40,817 nt of DNA from JAFGJQ01 sp052034525 (GTDB lineage Bacteria; Planctomycetota; Phycisphaerae; UBA1845). The position numbers were made by a program, and so were the translations under genes. The notes beneath the pieces are model-generated. The model worked only from the letters and a program-made list of their open reading frames with translations, searched no databases and was not told where the DNA came from. Below are positions 16,907 through 25,875 of the stretch, one piece after another. Position 1 is the first letter of the stretch, and the number at the start of each line of letters is the position of its first letter. The DNA is taken from the NCBI GenBank assembly GCA_052034525.1, contig JBPOIK010000099.1, positions 1-40,817 of the forward strand. Reading direction: 5' to 3'.

Positions 16907-17090
16907 GTTCTGGGATCTGTCGTCTCGGTGGGACCAGCTCCTTACCGTAGACTGTGGGCTGTAGGCCACAGGGAGGATGATCCGCATGGCAGACCCCACA
17001 ACCGCGAATCCATCCCGGCGCGCCGGGAGCCATCCGGTCCTCCGCCCGCCCCTCTGTCGCGCCCGTTTTCGCTTTCGGCTTTTTGTTCTA
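16907..17090. other. Spacer between the inverted 8-bp arrays
   Basis: 184 bases without a recognisable gene. A small hairpin CTGTGG-8-CCACAG (16952-16971) and a T-rich end (cggctttttgttctat, about 17077-17092) are visible. If arrays A and B pair, this is the loop. Confidence 0.6.
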
Positions 17091-17178
17091 TCCCCGTCCC
17101 CCGGTCCCTCCGTCCCTTGATCCCTCGGTCCCTTGGTCCCTTGATCCTTCGGTCCCTCCGTCCCTCCGTCCCTTCCCC
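17091..17178 (-). repeat. Inverted array of the same 8-bp unit, about 10 copies (array B)
   Basis: On the plus strand the unit reads CCTYGRTC (cctcggtc, ccttggtc, ccttgatc, cctccgtc), the reverse complement of the array A unit with more C/T changes. The 8-base phase runs from 17099 to 17170. It begins within a few bases of the stop codon (17183-17181) of the 1263-residue pseudopilin gene, so that operon's transcript should run straight into it. Confidence 0.9.
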
Positions 17179-17180
17179 AA

Positions 17181-20100
17181 TCAATCCGCCTGTGCCCCGC
17201 CATACTTGCCCACGAACCGCTCGCCGATGCGGTCGAACGGCGCGCGGGAATCGAAGAGCGTCGGCAACCGGTTGACCGTCTCCTCGAACCGGATGGCCTT
17301 GGCGTCCGCCTCCGCGATCGACTCGTCGGTCCCGCTATCCGGCCCCCGCAACGTTCCGTAAATCGTGAACACGTGGGACCGGGTGGTCACCCAGTCGCCC
17401 AGGCCCACCAGCAGGCCGACAGCCGTCACGTAGTCCTCGGTCGGATTGTCCGACGCGTCCACGCTGCCCACCGAGCCGTAGTCAAACCGGGCGATCCCAC
17501 CGGGCCCGCTGCCGCTGCTGCTGTCCGCGCCGCGCCGGATATTGGCCAATTCGCCCACCGTGAGGAACCCGCGGCCCGGTCGCACGCCCGCCAGGTATTG
17601 CGTGGACGGGTTCTCCGTCACCCGGTCGCGATAGTCGTAGCTGCAATCCGTTCCGCCGCCGACGTTGCAGTCGTGCGGGACCTCGCGGGCATCGCGATAC
17701 GCCACGATCGCCTTGGCCAGCTCGTGCCCGATCCGTATGGAGTCGGACTGAAGTGCGCTCATGGACCAGCCCAGATCCCGGGTATACGACACCTCCATCC
17801 GGCTCTGGAACGGCGCGGGAAACTGGTCCAGCGGCCGCAACGGCAGGCCCGCCAGCACCTTCCACGAGGCGGTGCCGATGTTGATCCGGCCACGCACGCG
17901 CAGCCCGCCCTGATCCACCGCGGGCTGCTCAAAGTCGTCGTCGCGCTCCCAGTTACGGTAGAGTGGAAGAGCGGTGAAGTAGTCAAACACGAACTGCCCC
18001 CACGGCAGGGCCTCCACCCCTTGCGCTTTGCCGTCGCGGGGGGTTCTGAGCTTATGGTAGTACGGCCGCGATCCGGCCAGTTCGCCGGGCCCGCTGGGGA
18101 GTCCCACGTCAAACACCGGCATCCGACCGTTGTCGATCTGGTCGTAGTCATGGATGAGGCCTTTGACCGAAATCCGATTGCCGTTTCCGTCGCGTCGCCT
18201 GTACAGCACGTGATTGAACGGATCGGATTGGGGATTTGCCCCATTCGTCAAATCGAGTTCATTCGCGTGCCGCATCAACAACAGAAGGCTGCCGGTGGTC
18301 GGATAGGCGGCAGTCAGAGAGCCGCGGTTCGCAAAATCCACCTGCACCGGACGGATCGAGGCGTCAACCGTATCCGGCAGGGTCATGTTGTTCTGCCCCA
18401 GCGTGTGAATACTGTTCCCGCTGGGGCCGGCGTCGGCGTTGAAACGCGTCAGCCTCGGTACGACGAACCTCCAATTCAGCACGGGGGGCGTCTTGGTCGC
18501 GTCAATGGACGTGTCCCTCTGAAGGCTCACGGCGTGTCCCCGTTTGCCCAGATTTCCCGAATCGCCCGGGCTACTCTCAGCCTGGCGCGTGTAGCTCTCG
18601 GCACTCGACTCGCTCTCAATCCGATCAACCGCGTAGTCATATTTTGGCGAAGTACCACTGCCATCCGGAATCGTCACCTGGCGTCGCAACGTGAGAATGC
18701 TATTGTGATCAAACGCGATATTTCCATCGATCGGCTCCGGCGTCGTCCCGCCGGGGATCGTCGGGGCGGTCCCGAATCCGTGGAACACCTGAAAACCGCC
18801 CGCGGGAATCGTTATGCCGTCCAGGTGGAAGTCGGAAATCCGGTTGAGTCGAACGCCCACCTCACCATACTCGGTTTCGAGAGACGACACCGTGGATTCA
18901 TCCGTGAGGATGTAGCCGTCGAGGCTCAAGGGCGTCGTGTATGGATTGTACAGTTCGAGGGCGAAGACGGACGTGAGCGCAGCCTCTCCCGTCTCCACAC
19001 CGTCGCCGTCCAGTGCTTTCACTACGTTCGTGTAAACCTCCGTGATGTACGGCTGGCGCTCCATGCCTATCGCGTAGTAGGGCACGGGGTTTCCGTCATT
19101 ATCGAGCAGTTGGATATACGTCGGCTCGTCATCGCTGTCGGCGAAGTCGATGAAGTTCGCGGTGAGCGAGGCGGCCAGGCGGGCGCGCTCCCAGTCATCC
19201 GTAGTCTTGGGATTCGCTGAATCCCAGGGCGTGTACGTGCCGTCGCCGTCCAGGTCCGGATGGTTCCACAGCATCAGCCAGAACGTGTCGTAAATCATCC
19301 CCACAAAGTGATATTGATCCGGTAGCTTGAGCCGCGTTCGGAAGTTGTCGATCGTCGTTCCCGGCCCGCCCTTGTCCAGCAGAAACCGCTCAAGATCCGG
19401 AATGCTGAGCTGCAGCCTCCCGACGCGCGGGTCGATGGCATCGCCAACGATCGGATCACTCCCGTCATCGGGATACTCCTCACCCAGACTGCCGCCGGTC
19501 AGCGTGTCCGGGTAGTTGTCGCGGTATCGCCGCAAATCTGGTTTGCCTCGCATATCCGAAGAGCGCATCCACTCCACGATGTCCCGGCCGGACTTGTTGT
19601 TGCCCAGGCCGGGGTGTCGTGGGAACCGCACGCCGCGGATGAGCAGGTCGTCGTAGCTGACCGTGGTCAGCAGATGACGGCGATCGTAGGCCATGGCATC
19701 GTCCGCATTGTACGGATCGCCCACCGTCGGGGAGGCGTCAAACAGAATCCGGTACCGCAGCCCGCTGCCCGTCTCCAGGTCCGGGTCGAACGGCCACCAC
19801 CGGTGGCTGTCCAGCGTGCCTCCGACCCCGCCGCCGGGAGCAAACGCGTACAGCGTCACCGGGTTGGGATCGCTGCGAAACCCGTACAGCTCCGTCTGCA
19901 GCGCGCTGGCCGCCAGGCTCCGGGCGGGCAGAATGTTGCGGTACCGCAGGGCCCGTTCCTCGATCTCCGGCTGGTAGGCCGTCGGCGTGAAGTAGAGGTA
20001 CTCCCCGTGGTTGAACTTCGCCGCGCGCGGCGGATCGTTCCAGTCATTGATGACCTCGTTCACCAGGTACGGATGCGTGCAGGTCGCATTGACCATGCCG

Positions 20101-20972
20101 CCGTGATCAATCACCCGAAGACTGAGGTACAGGCGATTGTCGCCCGGCGGCACGTCCGAGGCCCGGAGCTGCTCCGCCAGCGACTCACGCAGAGTCGCCG
20201 GAAACCACTGTTCCAGGATCTCGCCCACCTGCTGCTGCAGGTCGGTCGTGGATGCGGGATCACCGATCACCACGACCACCGAATCGGCGACCCCGTCACC
20301 GTCCGCGTCGGAGAGTCTCAGGTCAGGCGCCGGGTCAAACTCCGGGTAGTTCGCCGCGCCCGCCCACTGGGCCCGCGCCCGGTCGATACGCGTAGCCCAG
20401 TCTCCAATCCGCGGCGGCAGACCGATGTCCAACTGAGGCACCTGGGGCTGCTCGAAACCGAGCAATGCCCGGTTCAGGTCGGTCGGCACCGTGTAGAGCC
20501 CCTCGTCCGTGCTCTCGAACGGCTCCGTCGATGCCAGCAACGGGTCCAGTCCGAGCGATACACCGTAGGCAGGGGCTTGCAGGCGATACGGTAGCCGCTC
20601 ACCCACCTTCGTAACCACCTCTCTCGACTCATCCAAACCGGGATTGATCGGGTCGTCGATGTCGGGAGGCGGCACGTAGGGCGCGCCATCTCCGTCGAGC
20701 CATCGCTTCGTGAGCAGGTCGCGACTCAGGGCGTCTATGGCTTCCAGCCCGGCCGTCACGGCGCGTTCGTCCTTGTCGGCGCGCACGGTGCGGGCCTGGA
20801 ACGTGACGCTCTGGAGGAACGCCGCCCCGGCCACAAACAGAATGCCCAGCAGCGCCACCACGAGGATCATGACGGTCCCGCGCGGCCGTCCGCCGGTGCG
20901 CACCGGCCGAGCCTGCGTTCGCCGGAAGGGTTGTGCTGGGGCAACCGTCATGGCTCGTCTTGTTTCCTTCAT
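17181..20972 (-). CDS. Giant GspK-like pseudopilin/secretion protein
   Basis: 1263 residues. After a basic leader, RPRG is followed by a hydrophobic helix (TVMILVVALLGILFVAGAAF, about 34-53) that lacks the glutamate at +5; GspK proteins share that lack. It is last in the E-F-G-H-I-J-K gene order and overlaps the preceding gene by four bases (ATGA), typical of coupled translation. GspK proteins are usually near 300 residues and cap the pseudopilus tip; this one is about four times longer. Its body carries many Asp/Gly/Asn-rich segments (DSDDEPTYIQLLDNDG, DADGDGVADSVVVVIG), some possibly calcium-binding, and mentions of repeated beta-rich folds are only inferred. Function as a tip protein is an inference from position and N-terminus. 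Confidence 0.75.
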   Translation of the reverse strand: MKETRRAMTVAPAQPFRRTQARPVRTGGRPRGTVMILVVALLGILFVAGAAFLQSVTFQARTVRADKDERAVTAGLEAIDALSRDLLTKRWLDGDGAPYVPPPDIDDPINPGLDESREVVTKVGERLPYRLQAPAYGVSLGLDPLLASTEPFESTDEGLYTVPTDLNRALLGFEQPQVPQLDIGLPPRIGDWATRIDRARAQWAGAANYPEFDPAPDLRLSDADGDGVADSVVVVIGDPASTTDLQQQVGEILEQWFPATLRESLAEQLRASDVPPGDNRLYLSLRVIDHGGMVNATCTHPYLVNEVINDWNDPPRAAKFNHGEYLYFTPTAYQPEIEERALRYRNILPARSLAASALQTELYGFRSDPNPVTLYAFAPGGGVGGTLDSHRWWPFDPDLETGSGLRYRILFDASPTVGDPYNADDAMAYDRRHLLTTVSYDDLLIRGVRFPRHPGLGNNKSGRDIVEWMRSSDMRGKPDLRRYRDNYPDTLTGGSLGEEYPDDGSDPIVGDAIDPRVGRLQLSIPDLERFLLDKGGPGTTIDNFRTRLKLPDQYHFVGMIYDTFWLMLWNHPDLDGDGTYTPWDSANPKTTDDWERARLAASLTANFIDFADSDDEPTYIQLLDNDGNPVPYYAIGMERQPYITEVYTNVVKALDGDGVETGEAALTSVFALELYNPYTTPLSLDGYILTDESTVSSLETEYGEVGVRLNRISDFHLDGITIPAGGFQVFHGFGTAPTIPGGTTPEPIDGNIAFDHNSILTLRRQVTIPDGSGTSPKYDYAVDRIESESSAESYTRQAESSPGDSGNLGKRGHAVSLQRDTSIDATKTPPVLNWRFVVPRLTRFNADAGPSGNSIHTLGQNNMTLPDTVDASIRPVQVDFANRGSLTAAYPTTGSLLLLMRHANELDLTNGANPQSDPFNHVLYRRRDGNGNRISVKGLIHDYDQIDNGRMPVFDVGLPSGPGELAGSRPYYHKLRTPRDGKAQGVEALPWGQFVFDYFTALPLYRNWERDDDFEQPAVDQGGLRVRGRINIGTASWKVLAGLPLRPLDQFPAPFQSRMEVSYTRDLGWSMSALQSDSIRIGHELAKAIVAYRDAREVPHDCNVGGGTDCSYDYRDRVTENPSTQYLAGVRPGRGFLTVGELANIRRGADSSSGSGPGGIARFDYGSVGSVDASDNPTEDYVTAVGLLVGLGDWVTTRSHVFTIYGTLRGPDSGTDESIAEADAKAIRFEETVNRLPTLFDSRAPFDRIGERFVGKYGGAQAD

Positions 20973-22327
20973 CCGGGACCCACCGGCACCACCATCGTGT
21001 GCCGAATCGGCCGGTCCAGCCGGCCCGCATCATCGTACAAATCCACCGTGATCCGCAACGCCTTCGGGAAGAACGGATCGGGCTCGCCCGGCGGCGGCGG
21101 CGAGCCGGACCACGGACCGGGGTCCGTCGCCACCCAACTGATCCGCTTGTCCGGGTCGCCGTAGTTCTGAATGAACCGCTCCGAGAAATCGAGCCACAGA
21201 CCCTCCAGCGCATCCGCCTTGGCTCTGTCTTCGGGTTCATCCGGGTCGTATCGATTGATGAGAGTCTGCAGTTCGCTCTCCACCTTCCCCATGGTGTCCG
21301 CACTGGCCGAATCGACCCAGATCACCTCCTGATGCTCCTGCAAAATGGAGGCCGTCTTCGGTGTCGACAGCGCCCATTCCACCTTGAACGACGCGCAGTT
21401 CGGCAGAAACCAGGCGCCCATCCGGTCTGCCTTCGTTGCCGGCGGGTTCAGGTCCAGTTTGGCCCGCCGACGCCACGCGGACTTCGTGGTCATCGGCTGC
21501 AGCACGTCTTGGACGAAGTCCTGGCCCGACGTTAACACCAGGATGTCCTTTTTGCCGTCGAACAGATCGTCTTCAGACAGCGAGCTGGCGTAGCCAACCC
21601 CGGAAGGCGCAACGTTCATCACCAGCACCTGCCGGCGGCCCAGCATCCACTGACTGGCCGTCAGCGGCAACGCCCTGTCCGACGGCAACGTCCAGGGCGG
21701 GGGCACGGCGTCAACGTAGTGCTCCTCGATCTTGAAATAGTCGTCCGGATCAAGAATCCAGTCTTTGCTTCCGCTACCGCTATGGCTGAGGTCGCCCGGC
21801 TTCACGTGGCCGTAAGAAACCAGTTGCAGGCTGGACCGCAGCGACGGATCGCGCATGCTGGCCGCCTCGCGGGCGGTGAAAAACGTCAACACATCCGCGC
21901 GCGGCAGTTCGGGGCGCATCCTTTTCGCGTCATCGTCCCACACCATCCGTTCGGGATCCCCGCCACCGGGGAACTCCGCGCCAACCGGTTTGTTCGGCAA
22001 CGGATAGAGGTTCCTCTGTACGTCGGTCCAGTGGACCCACACCTGGCGGCACTCCAGCGCCATCATGGATGAGCCCGGCCGGACTGCCCGCAGGTCTTCC
22101 TGCATGGTGCGCTCGTACATCCGTAGCCGCTCACTGAGGCTTGTCAGCGCCCGGGCTTGGCCGGTGGAGCGCAAGGTCAGGCTGAAAACCGTGCCGGCCA
22201 TGGTCATCATCATCACGAGAATGCCGATGGCCACGACCAGCTCCACCAGGGTGAACGCGCCCGATCGACGGCGGACGGTCGTTGTAAGCGTCGCGTTCAC
22301 AACAGATTGTGACGTTCGTCGCGTCAT
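20969..22327 (-). CDS. GspJ-like pseudopilin
   Basis: 452 residues from ATG 22327. The prepilin motif AFTLVELVVAIGILVMMMTM starts at residue 24, with Ala24 at -1 and Glu29 at +5 of the mature protein. GspJ-type helices run into SLSERLRMYERTMQEDLRAV, as here. The remaining 380 or so residues are unlike short GspJ proteins and include a DDLFDGKKDILVLTSGQDFV stretch. Upstream in-frame starts exist (to 22438), but they would place the motif unusually deep. It sits 175 bases after the preceding gene, a longer gap than elsewhere in the operon, and overlaps the next gene by ATGA. Confidence 0.78.
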   Translation of the reverse strand: MTRRTSQSVVNATLTTTVRRRSGAFTLVELVVAIGILVMMMTMAGTVFSLTLRSTGQARALTSLSERLRMYERTMQEDLRAVRPGSSMMALECRQVWVHWTDVQRNLYPLPNKPVGAEFPGGGDPERMVWDDDAKRMRPELPRADVLTFFTAREAASMRDPSLRSSLQLVSYGHVKPGDLSHSGSGSKDWILDPDDYFKIEEHYVDAVPPPWTLPSDRALPLTASQWMLGRRQVLVMNVAPSGVGYASSLSEDDLFDGKKDILVLTSGQDFVQDVLQPMTTKSAWRRRAKLDLNPPATKADRMGAWFLPNCASFKVEWALSTPKTASILQEHQEVIWVDSASADTMGKVESELQTLINRYDPDEPEDRAKADALEGLWLDFSERFIQNYGDPDKRISWVATDPGPWSGSPPPPGEPDPFFPKALRITVDLYDDAGRLDRPIRHTMVVPVGPG

Positions 22328-22369
22328 GGCATTCGTATTGTCTGCCCCAAACAAGTGTCGGTCCATACA

Positions 22370-22382
22370 GGTCTGACAGACC
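22370..22382. promoter_or_regulatory. 13-bp dyad upstream of the gspJ-like gene
   Basis: GGTCTG-A-CAGACC is a perfect 6-bp dyad with one central base, 43 bases before ATG 22327 in the only long gap of the operon. It may be a protein-binding site; no clear promoter was seen beside it. Confidence 0.35.
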
Positions 22383-22502
22383 CGCATGGGCCGAACGTAT
22401 CGGACCCGGCCGCCACCGGCCCAGCAGCCCGGTCCCATTCAACGCTCTGTCGGCCGCTTCCCGGACCCGCTGCGCGGACCACCCCCACGGCCCGCGGCCC
22501 AA

Positions 22503-23978
22503 TCAGGACGACGGCCGGACCACGAGCGTCCGGGTCTCGATGCTGATCACCGGCTGAACACCGTCAAAAACCGGTTCCTCACCGATCCGCCCAGCCTCAA
22601 CCGGGGGCGGGTACACCCAGACCGTACGGAGGCGGTCAATATTCGGATCGTAGTCGCGCCCCTTTGGCGTCAATTCCTGCTCGGTGATTTCCTTGTCCAC
22701 GGTCAGGATCGCCCGGCGGTCATGGCCGTACAGTCGGCGGCGGGTGACGGTGTAGACCTGGCCGCTGAGTTCGTCAATGAACCAGGCGCCGCGGGGAAGG
22801 ATCTGCATGACGATCTTTCCCGGCCCGGGATCCGATGCGAGTTCCTCGGAGTTCACGACGACTTCGCCCGGCAACCCGCGAACGGCCGTGTCGTCAGTGG
22901 TGTCGACGGGATTCGGCACGTACACCTGCACTCGCCAGGGCGTCGGCAGAACCGTGTCGAACTCGGCCGGCATGGCCTTCGGACTGATCAGCTTGCCGTC
23001 CGGGATGACGGGCGGCCAGTCCTGGCCTTCGCCATTCCGGAACTCCTGCCGTGGGAACCGCGATCCACCCTGGGTCCGGCGGAGGCTCACGCAGTAAACG
23101 GTGAAGACCCGCGGATCGTCCCAACTGCCCGGATTGGGCAGGAATTCGCCCGTTGGAAGGTCGTACCGTGCGTACGTCACACCCTCCTGTTCCAGGTCCG
23201 TGCTACGTTCGTCGGCGTTATTGAGCCGGGCCAGGGCTGCCCAGGCGTAGCGGCGGCCGCGGAGCCTGGCAAACCAGTTATCGATGATCAGGGCCTGGTG
23301 CGACGCGTTCGACGGCTTTGCGTTAGGATCGCTCGGGTCCAGTTTGAGGGGCAGGGCGGGAAGGAACCGGTCCTCCAGGAACACCAGCGGCTCGGGAACT
23401 CGGCGAACGCCCTGTGACCGGCTGATGGCGTCTGCGTCTGCCGTCTCCAGCAGATGCGGCTCGTCGGGGACGAACACCTCGTTCGTCAGCGCGGGCAGCC
23501 AATCGATGCCGGCGGCGGCGGATTCGTACGCGGCCGGGTTGGCGGCCATGTTGTACGCGTTCAGAGGGTGAACGCGCGTGTCGGTCCCGAAGTATCCGTA
23601 TTCGCGAATGTCCCCGGGAAAAATGCCGATGTCGCCCAGGAAGCTGGTAACGCCTTTTTCGAAGAGCTCATGCACCGATTGTTTCCAGCCTGGGTCCCAG
23701 TCCTCTGGTGGCGTGCGCCGCATCACCTCGCCCTGCTGCGTGAGCGGGGCCACCCGGACCTTCATGCTCACGATCGCCTCAGCGAAAGCCACGGCGTTGC
23801 CGACGTTCGTTTCTTCAACCTGGTCGCGGGCCTTGGTCCAGGCGATGGGAAACATGCTGGCCACCATCAGCAGCCCCACTCCGAGGATGACCACGGCGAT
23901 CATGAGCTCGGCCAGCGAGAACGCCCGGCGGACCCGCCGGCCGGCAGCACGAGTTGTGACGCTTGCGTTCCGCATCAT
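22503..23978 (-). CDS. GspI-like pseudopilin
   Basis: 491 residues from ATG 23978 (23975 is an adjacent alternative). The motif RAFSLAELMIAVVILGVGLL places Ala19 at -1 and Glu24 at +5. The helix continues to SMFPIAWTKARDQVEETNVG, as in PilV/GspI proteins. A GGAAAG ribosome site is five bases upstream. The long mature domain contains FIDELSGQVYTVTRRRLYGH near the C-terminus and no enzyme motif. The earlier frame to 24224 is low-complexity and overlaps the previous gene, so it was not used. By gene order and N-terminus it is the I component of the pseudopilus. Confidence 0.78.
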   Translation of the reverse strand: MMRNASVTTRAAGRRVRRAFSLAELMIAVVILGVGLLMVASMFPIAWTKARDQVEETNVGNAVAFAEAIVSMKVRVAPLTQQGEVMRRTPPEDWDPGWKQSVHELFEKGVTSFLGDIGIFPGDIREYGYFGTDTRVHPLNAYNMAANPAAYESAAAGIDWLPALTNEVFVPDEPHLLETADADAISRSQGVRRVPEPLVFLEDRFLPALPLKLDPSDPNAKPSNASHQALIIDNWFARLRGRRYAWAALARLNNADERSTDLEQEGVTYARYDLPTGEFLPNPGSWDDPRVFTVYCVSLRRTQGGSRFPRQEFRNGEGQDWPPVIPDGKLISPKAMPAEFDTVLPTPWRVQVYVPNPVDTTDDTAVRGLPGEVVVNSEELASDPGPGKIVMQILPRGAWFIDELSGQVYTVTRRRLYGHDRRAILTVDKEITEQELTPKGRDYDPNIDRLRTVWVYPPPVEAGRIGEEPVFDGVQPVISIETRTLVVRPSS

Positions 23979-24067
23979 GGCTTTCCAGCCGGTCTCTCCA
24001 GTCTCCAGTCCCCAATTCGCCCGGGCTTCCGGGGCCGTCCCGACGCGCCGGGGCGGCCGACCCTCAC

Positions 24068-25006
24068 TCACCCATCCCCACCGATCCGCCCCCGCACGAT
24101 GTCGCCGCTCTGTCGGCTGACGTAGAACGGAATGGCCCGCCTCCGCAAGAAGTCTCGCCGGGCATTGGCGTCCGGCAAGTCCCAGTAGTACGTGGCGTCG
24201 TACAGAAGCACGCCGTCCACGCACGGGAAGTTCAGCGCTGTCACCCCGCCGGACACGTTGGTCGCCACCAGCTTCTCGATCCGCGGGACGGAGCCGCCGA
24301 AGGGCGTGGGAAACGGCTCCGGGGTGCCTTTCGCGCCGTAGAACCGGACGGTCGGCCTGGCGCTGGGGGCCAGCAGGCCGGTGCGGTCCTTCCGCAGCTT
24401 GTCAGGGTCATTCCAAATGAAATCCGCATCGTAGATCAGCACGTTTCGCCCGACGCGGAGGCGCCCGTCCGGGCCAAAGATCAACGAGAAGAAATTGCAG
24501 TGTCGCTGGTTGGCGTTGCCCGTGGTGGGCGGGGACGCGAACACGTCCCTGTTGTTCACCCCCCAGTCACTCCAGGCATGCACGTTCCGCGGGCAGACCC
24601 GAAACGGCGACGGAATCTGGTAGATCATCCCGCTGGTGACCTCGAACACGTCGGCCACGACGTTAAGCTGGTCGGTCTCGGACGAGCCCTGGATCTCGAC
24701 CTTGCGGGCGGGGACGATGGGAATGATCTTCTGCTCGTTGCCGTCCATATAGAAAAACAAGCCCCGTTCGCCATGGGTGCGGGCCTGCATCTGCGTGGAT
24801 CGAATCGCACCGGAGAGAATGGTCTGGGCCTCTGACTCCAGCCGCTGGTCCCACATTTTCGTGACGCCCGGCCCGACGATGCCCAAGATCAGCAGAATGA
24901 CGGCCACGACCACCAGCAGCTCGACCAGCGTGAACGCGCCGCGTCCGCAAACGGCGTCTTGTCGTCTCGCTTCGCGGATCGGATTGTCACGTTCGGCGCG
25001 CATCAC
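24068..25006 (-). CDS. GspH-like pseudopilin
   Basis: 312 residues (ATG 25006; 25003 is also possible). RGAFTLVELLVVVAVILLIL gives Ala24 at -1 and Glu29 at +5. The start of the mature domain, LESEAQTILSGAIRSTQMQA, matches the aligned helix of GspH/FimT proteins. It begins nine bases after the previous gene and is followed after 89 bases by the I-like gene, the normal order G-H-I-J-K. Role: minor pseudopilin of the secretion pseudopilus, by family. Confidence 0.8.
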   Translation of the reverse strand: MMRAERDNPIREARRQDAVCGRGAFTLVELLVVVAVILLILGIVGPGVTKMWDQRLESEAQTILSGAIRSTQMQARTHGERGLFFYMDGNEQKIIPIVPARKVEIQGSSETDQLNVVADVFEVTSGMIYQIPSPFRVCPRNVHAWSDWGVNNRDVFASPPTTGNANQRHCNFFSLIFGPDGRLRVGRNVLIYDADFIWNDPDKLRKDRTGLLAPSARPTVRFYGAKGTPEPFPTPFGGSVPRIEKLVATNVSGGVTALNFPCVDGVLLYDATYYWDLPDANARRDFLRRRAIPFYVSRQSGDIVRGRIGGDG

Positions 25007-25015
25007 GATATCCTG

Positions 25016-25873
25016 CTACGGCTGAACCAGCTTCTTGCCCAGCCCCTCGATACTGTAAAGATTGTCGTGGTTGTACTTGTTGTTGATCTTCTCGTCGTCC
25101 TCGAAGTCTCCCAGCAGATCCTGGGCAACGCCGGTTTTCAAGAGATCACTGTCCGGCTGCTGCTCCGCGCCGTCCGGACCGTACGAAACGAAGACGGGCC
25201 GGCCGTTCGTGAAGCCCCGGATCAGGTAGCCGGAGACCCGAGCATGATTGGACGAGGACCCACCGCTGACGTTCCGGGTGGAGAAATAGGCCAGGGGATT
25301 CCCCCAGGCATCCAGGAAATACTCCAGCGGCTCGTCGAAACTGTTGTCCCCATTCACGTGCCAGGTGTCGGTCGGGGCAAGCAGTTCCGCCCGGAAGCGC
25401 GAGTCAATCTGATCCAGTGTGGCCTCGGCATCGGGACTGCCACCCACATGCCGGATGGCCAGGCTCATGGCCCGGATGTCGCGGTAGTGCTCGGGCCAGT
25501 CTTTCAGGGCAAACACCTCGCGGCTGATTCTCTTGCCCGTCAAGCCGTCGCTTGCGTTGCGGATATCCAGAAACGCGTCCAGCTCATCGGGCGGATAGCC
25601 GCCGTACCGAACGGCGAACTCCTGGATTCGGCCGAGGGTGCTTGCGCTCTGCTCCTTGAACTGCTCGGCCGCGGTGTCCAGAAGCGACAGCAGGGTCCGG
25701 GTATCGCGGGCACGGGCGTTCTCGACCGCCCACGAGCCGATGCCCACCACCAGTCCCAGAAGGATGACGAGAATCGCCACCACGACCAGAACCTCCGTCA
25801 GGGTGAACCCGCGCGCCACGGGAGGCATTGTCATGGTGAAGAAACGTCGGATCGACGACTGTGGGGGTCGCAT
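25016..25873 (-). CDS. Second GspG-like pseudopilin
   Basis: 285 residues from ATG 25873, which has a GGGGGAAG ribosome site five bases before it; a GTG at 25879 overlapping the preceding stop is possible. The motif ARGFTLTEVLVVVAILVILL gives Gly22 at -1 and Glu27 at +5. The body contains YFLDAWGNPLAYFSTRNVSG and SYGPDGAEQQPDSDLL, corresponding to the DxWGxPxxY and calcium-loop regions of GspG. It lies three bases or less after the previous gene, so it forms a tandem pair of G-type pseudopilins. Confidence 0.82.
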   Translation of the reverse strand: MRPPQSSIRRFFTMTMPPVARGFTLTEVLVVVAILVILLGLVVGIGSWAVENARARDTRTLLSLLDTAAEQFKEQSASTLGRIQEFAVRYGGYPPDELDAFLDIRNASDGLTGKRISREVFALKDWPEHYRDIRAMSLAIRHVGGSPDAEATLDQIDSRFRAELLAPTDTWHVNGDNSFDEPLEYFLDAWGNPLAYFSTRNVSGGSSSNHARVSGYLIRGFTNGRPVFVSYGPDGAEQQPDSDLLKTGVAQDLLGDFEDDEKINNKYNHDNLYSIEGLGKKLVQP

Positions 25874-25875
25874 GG

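Noticed and set aside
16715..17178. CRISPR array
   Set aside because: Units are 8 bases, contiguous, without unique spacers, and inverted halves; not a repeat-spacer structure.
16901..17203. Short minus-strand protein across array B
   Set aside because: Its translation is made of the 8-bp repeat itself (GTEGPKDQGTKGPRDQ type), so it is repeat noise.
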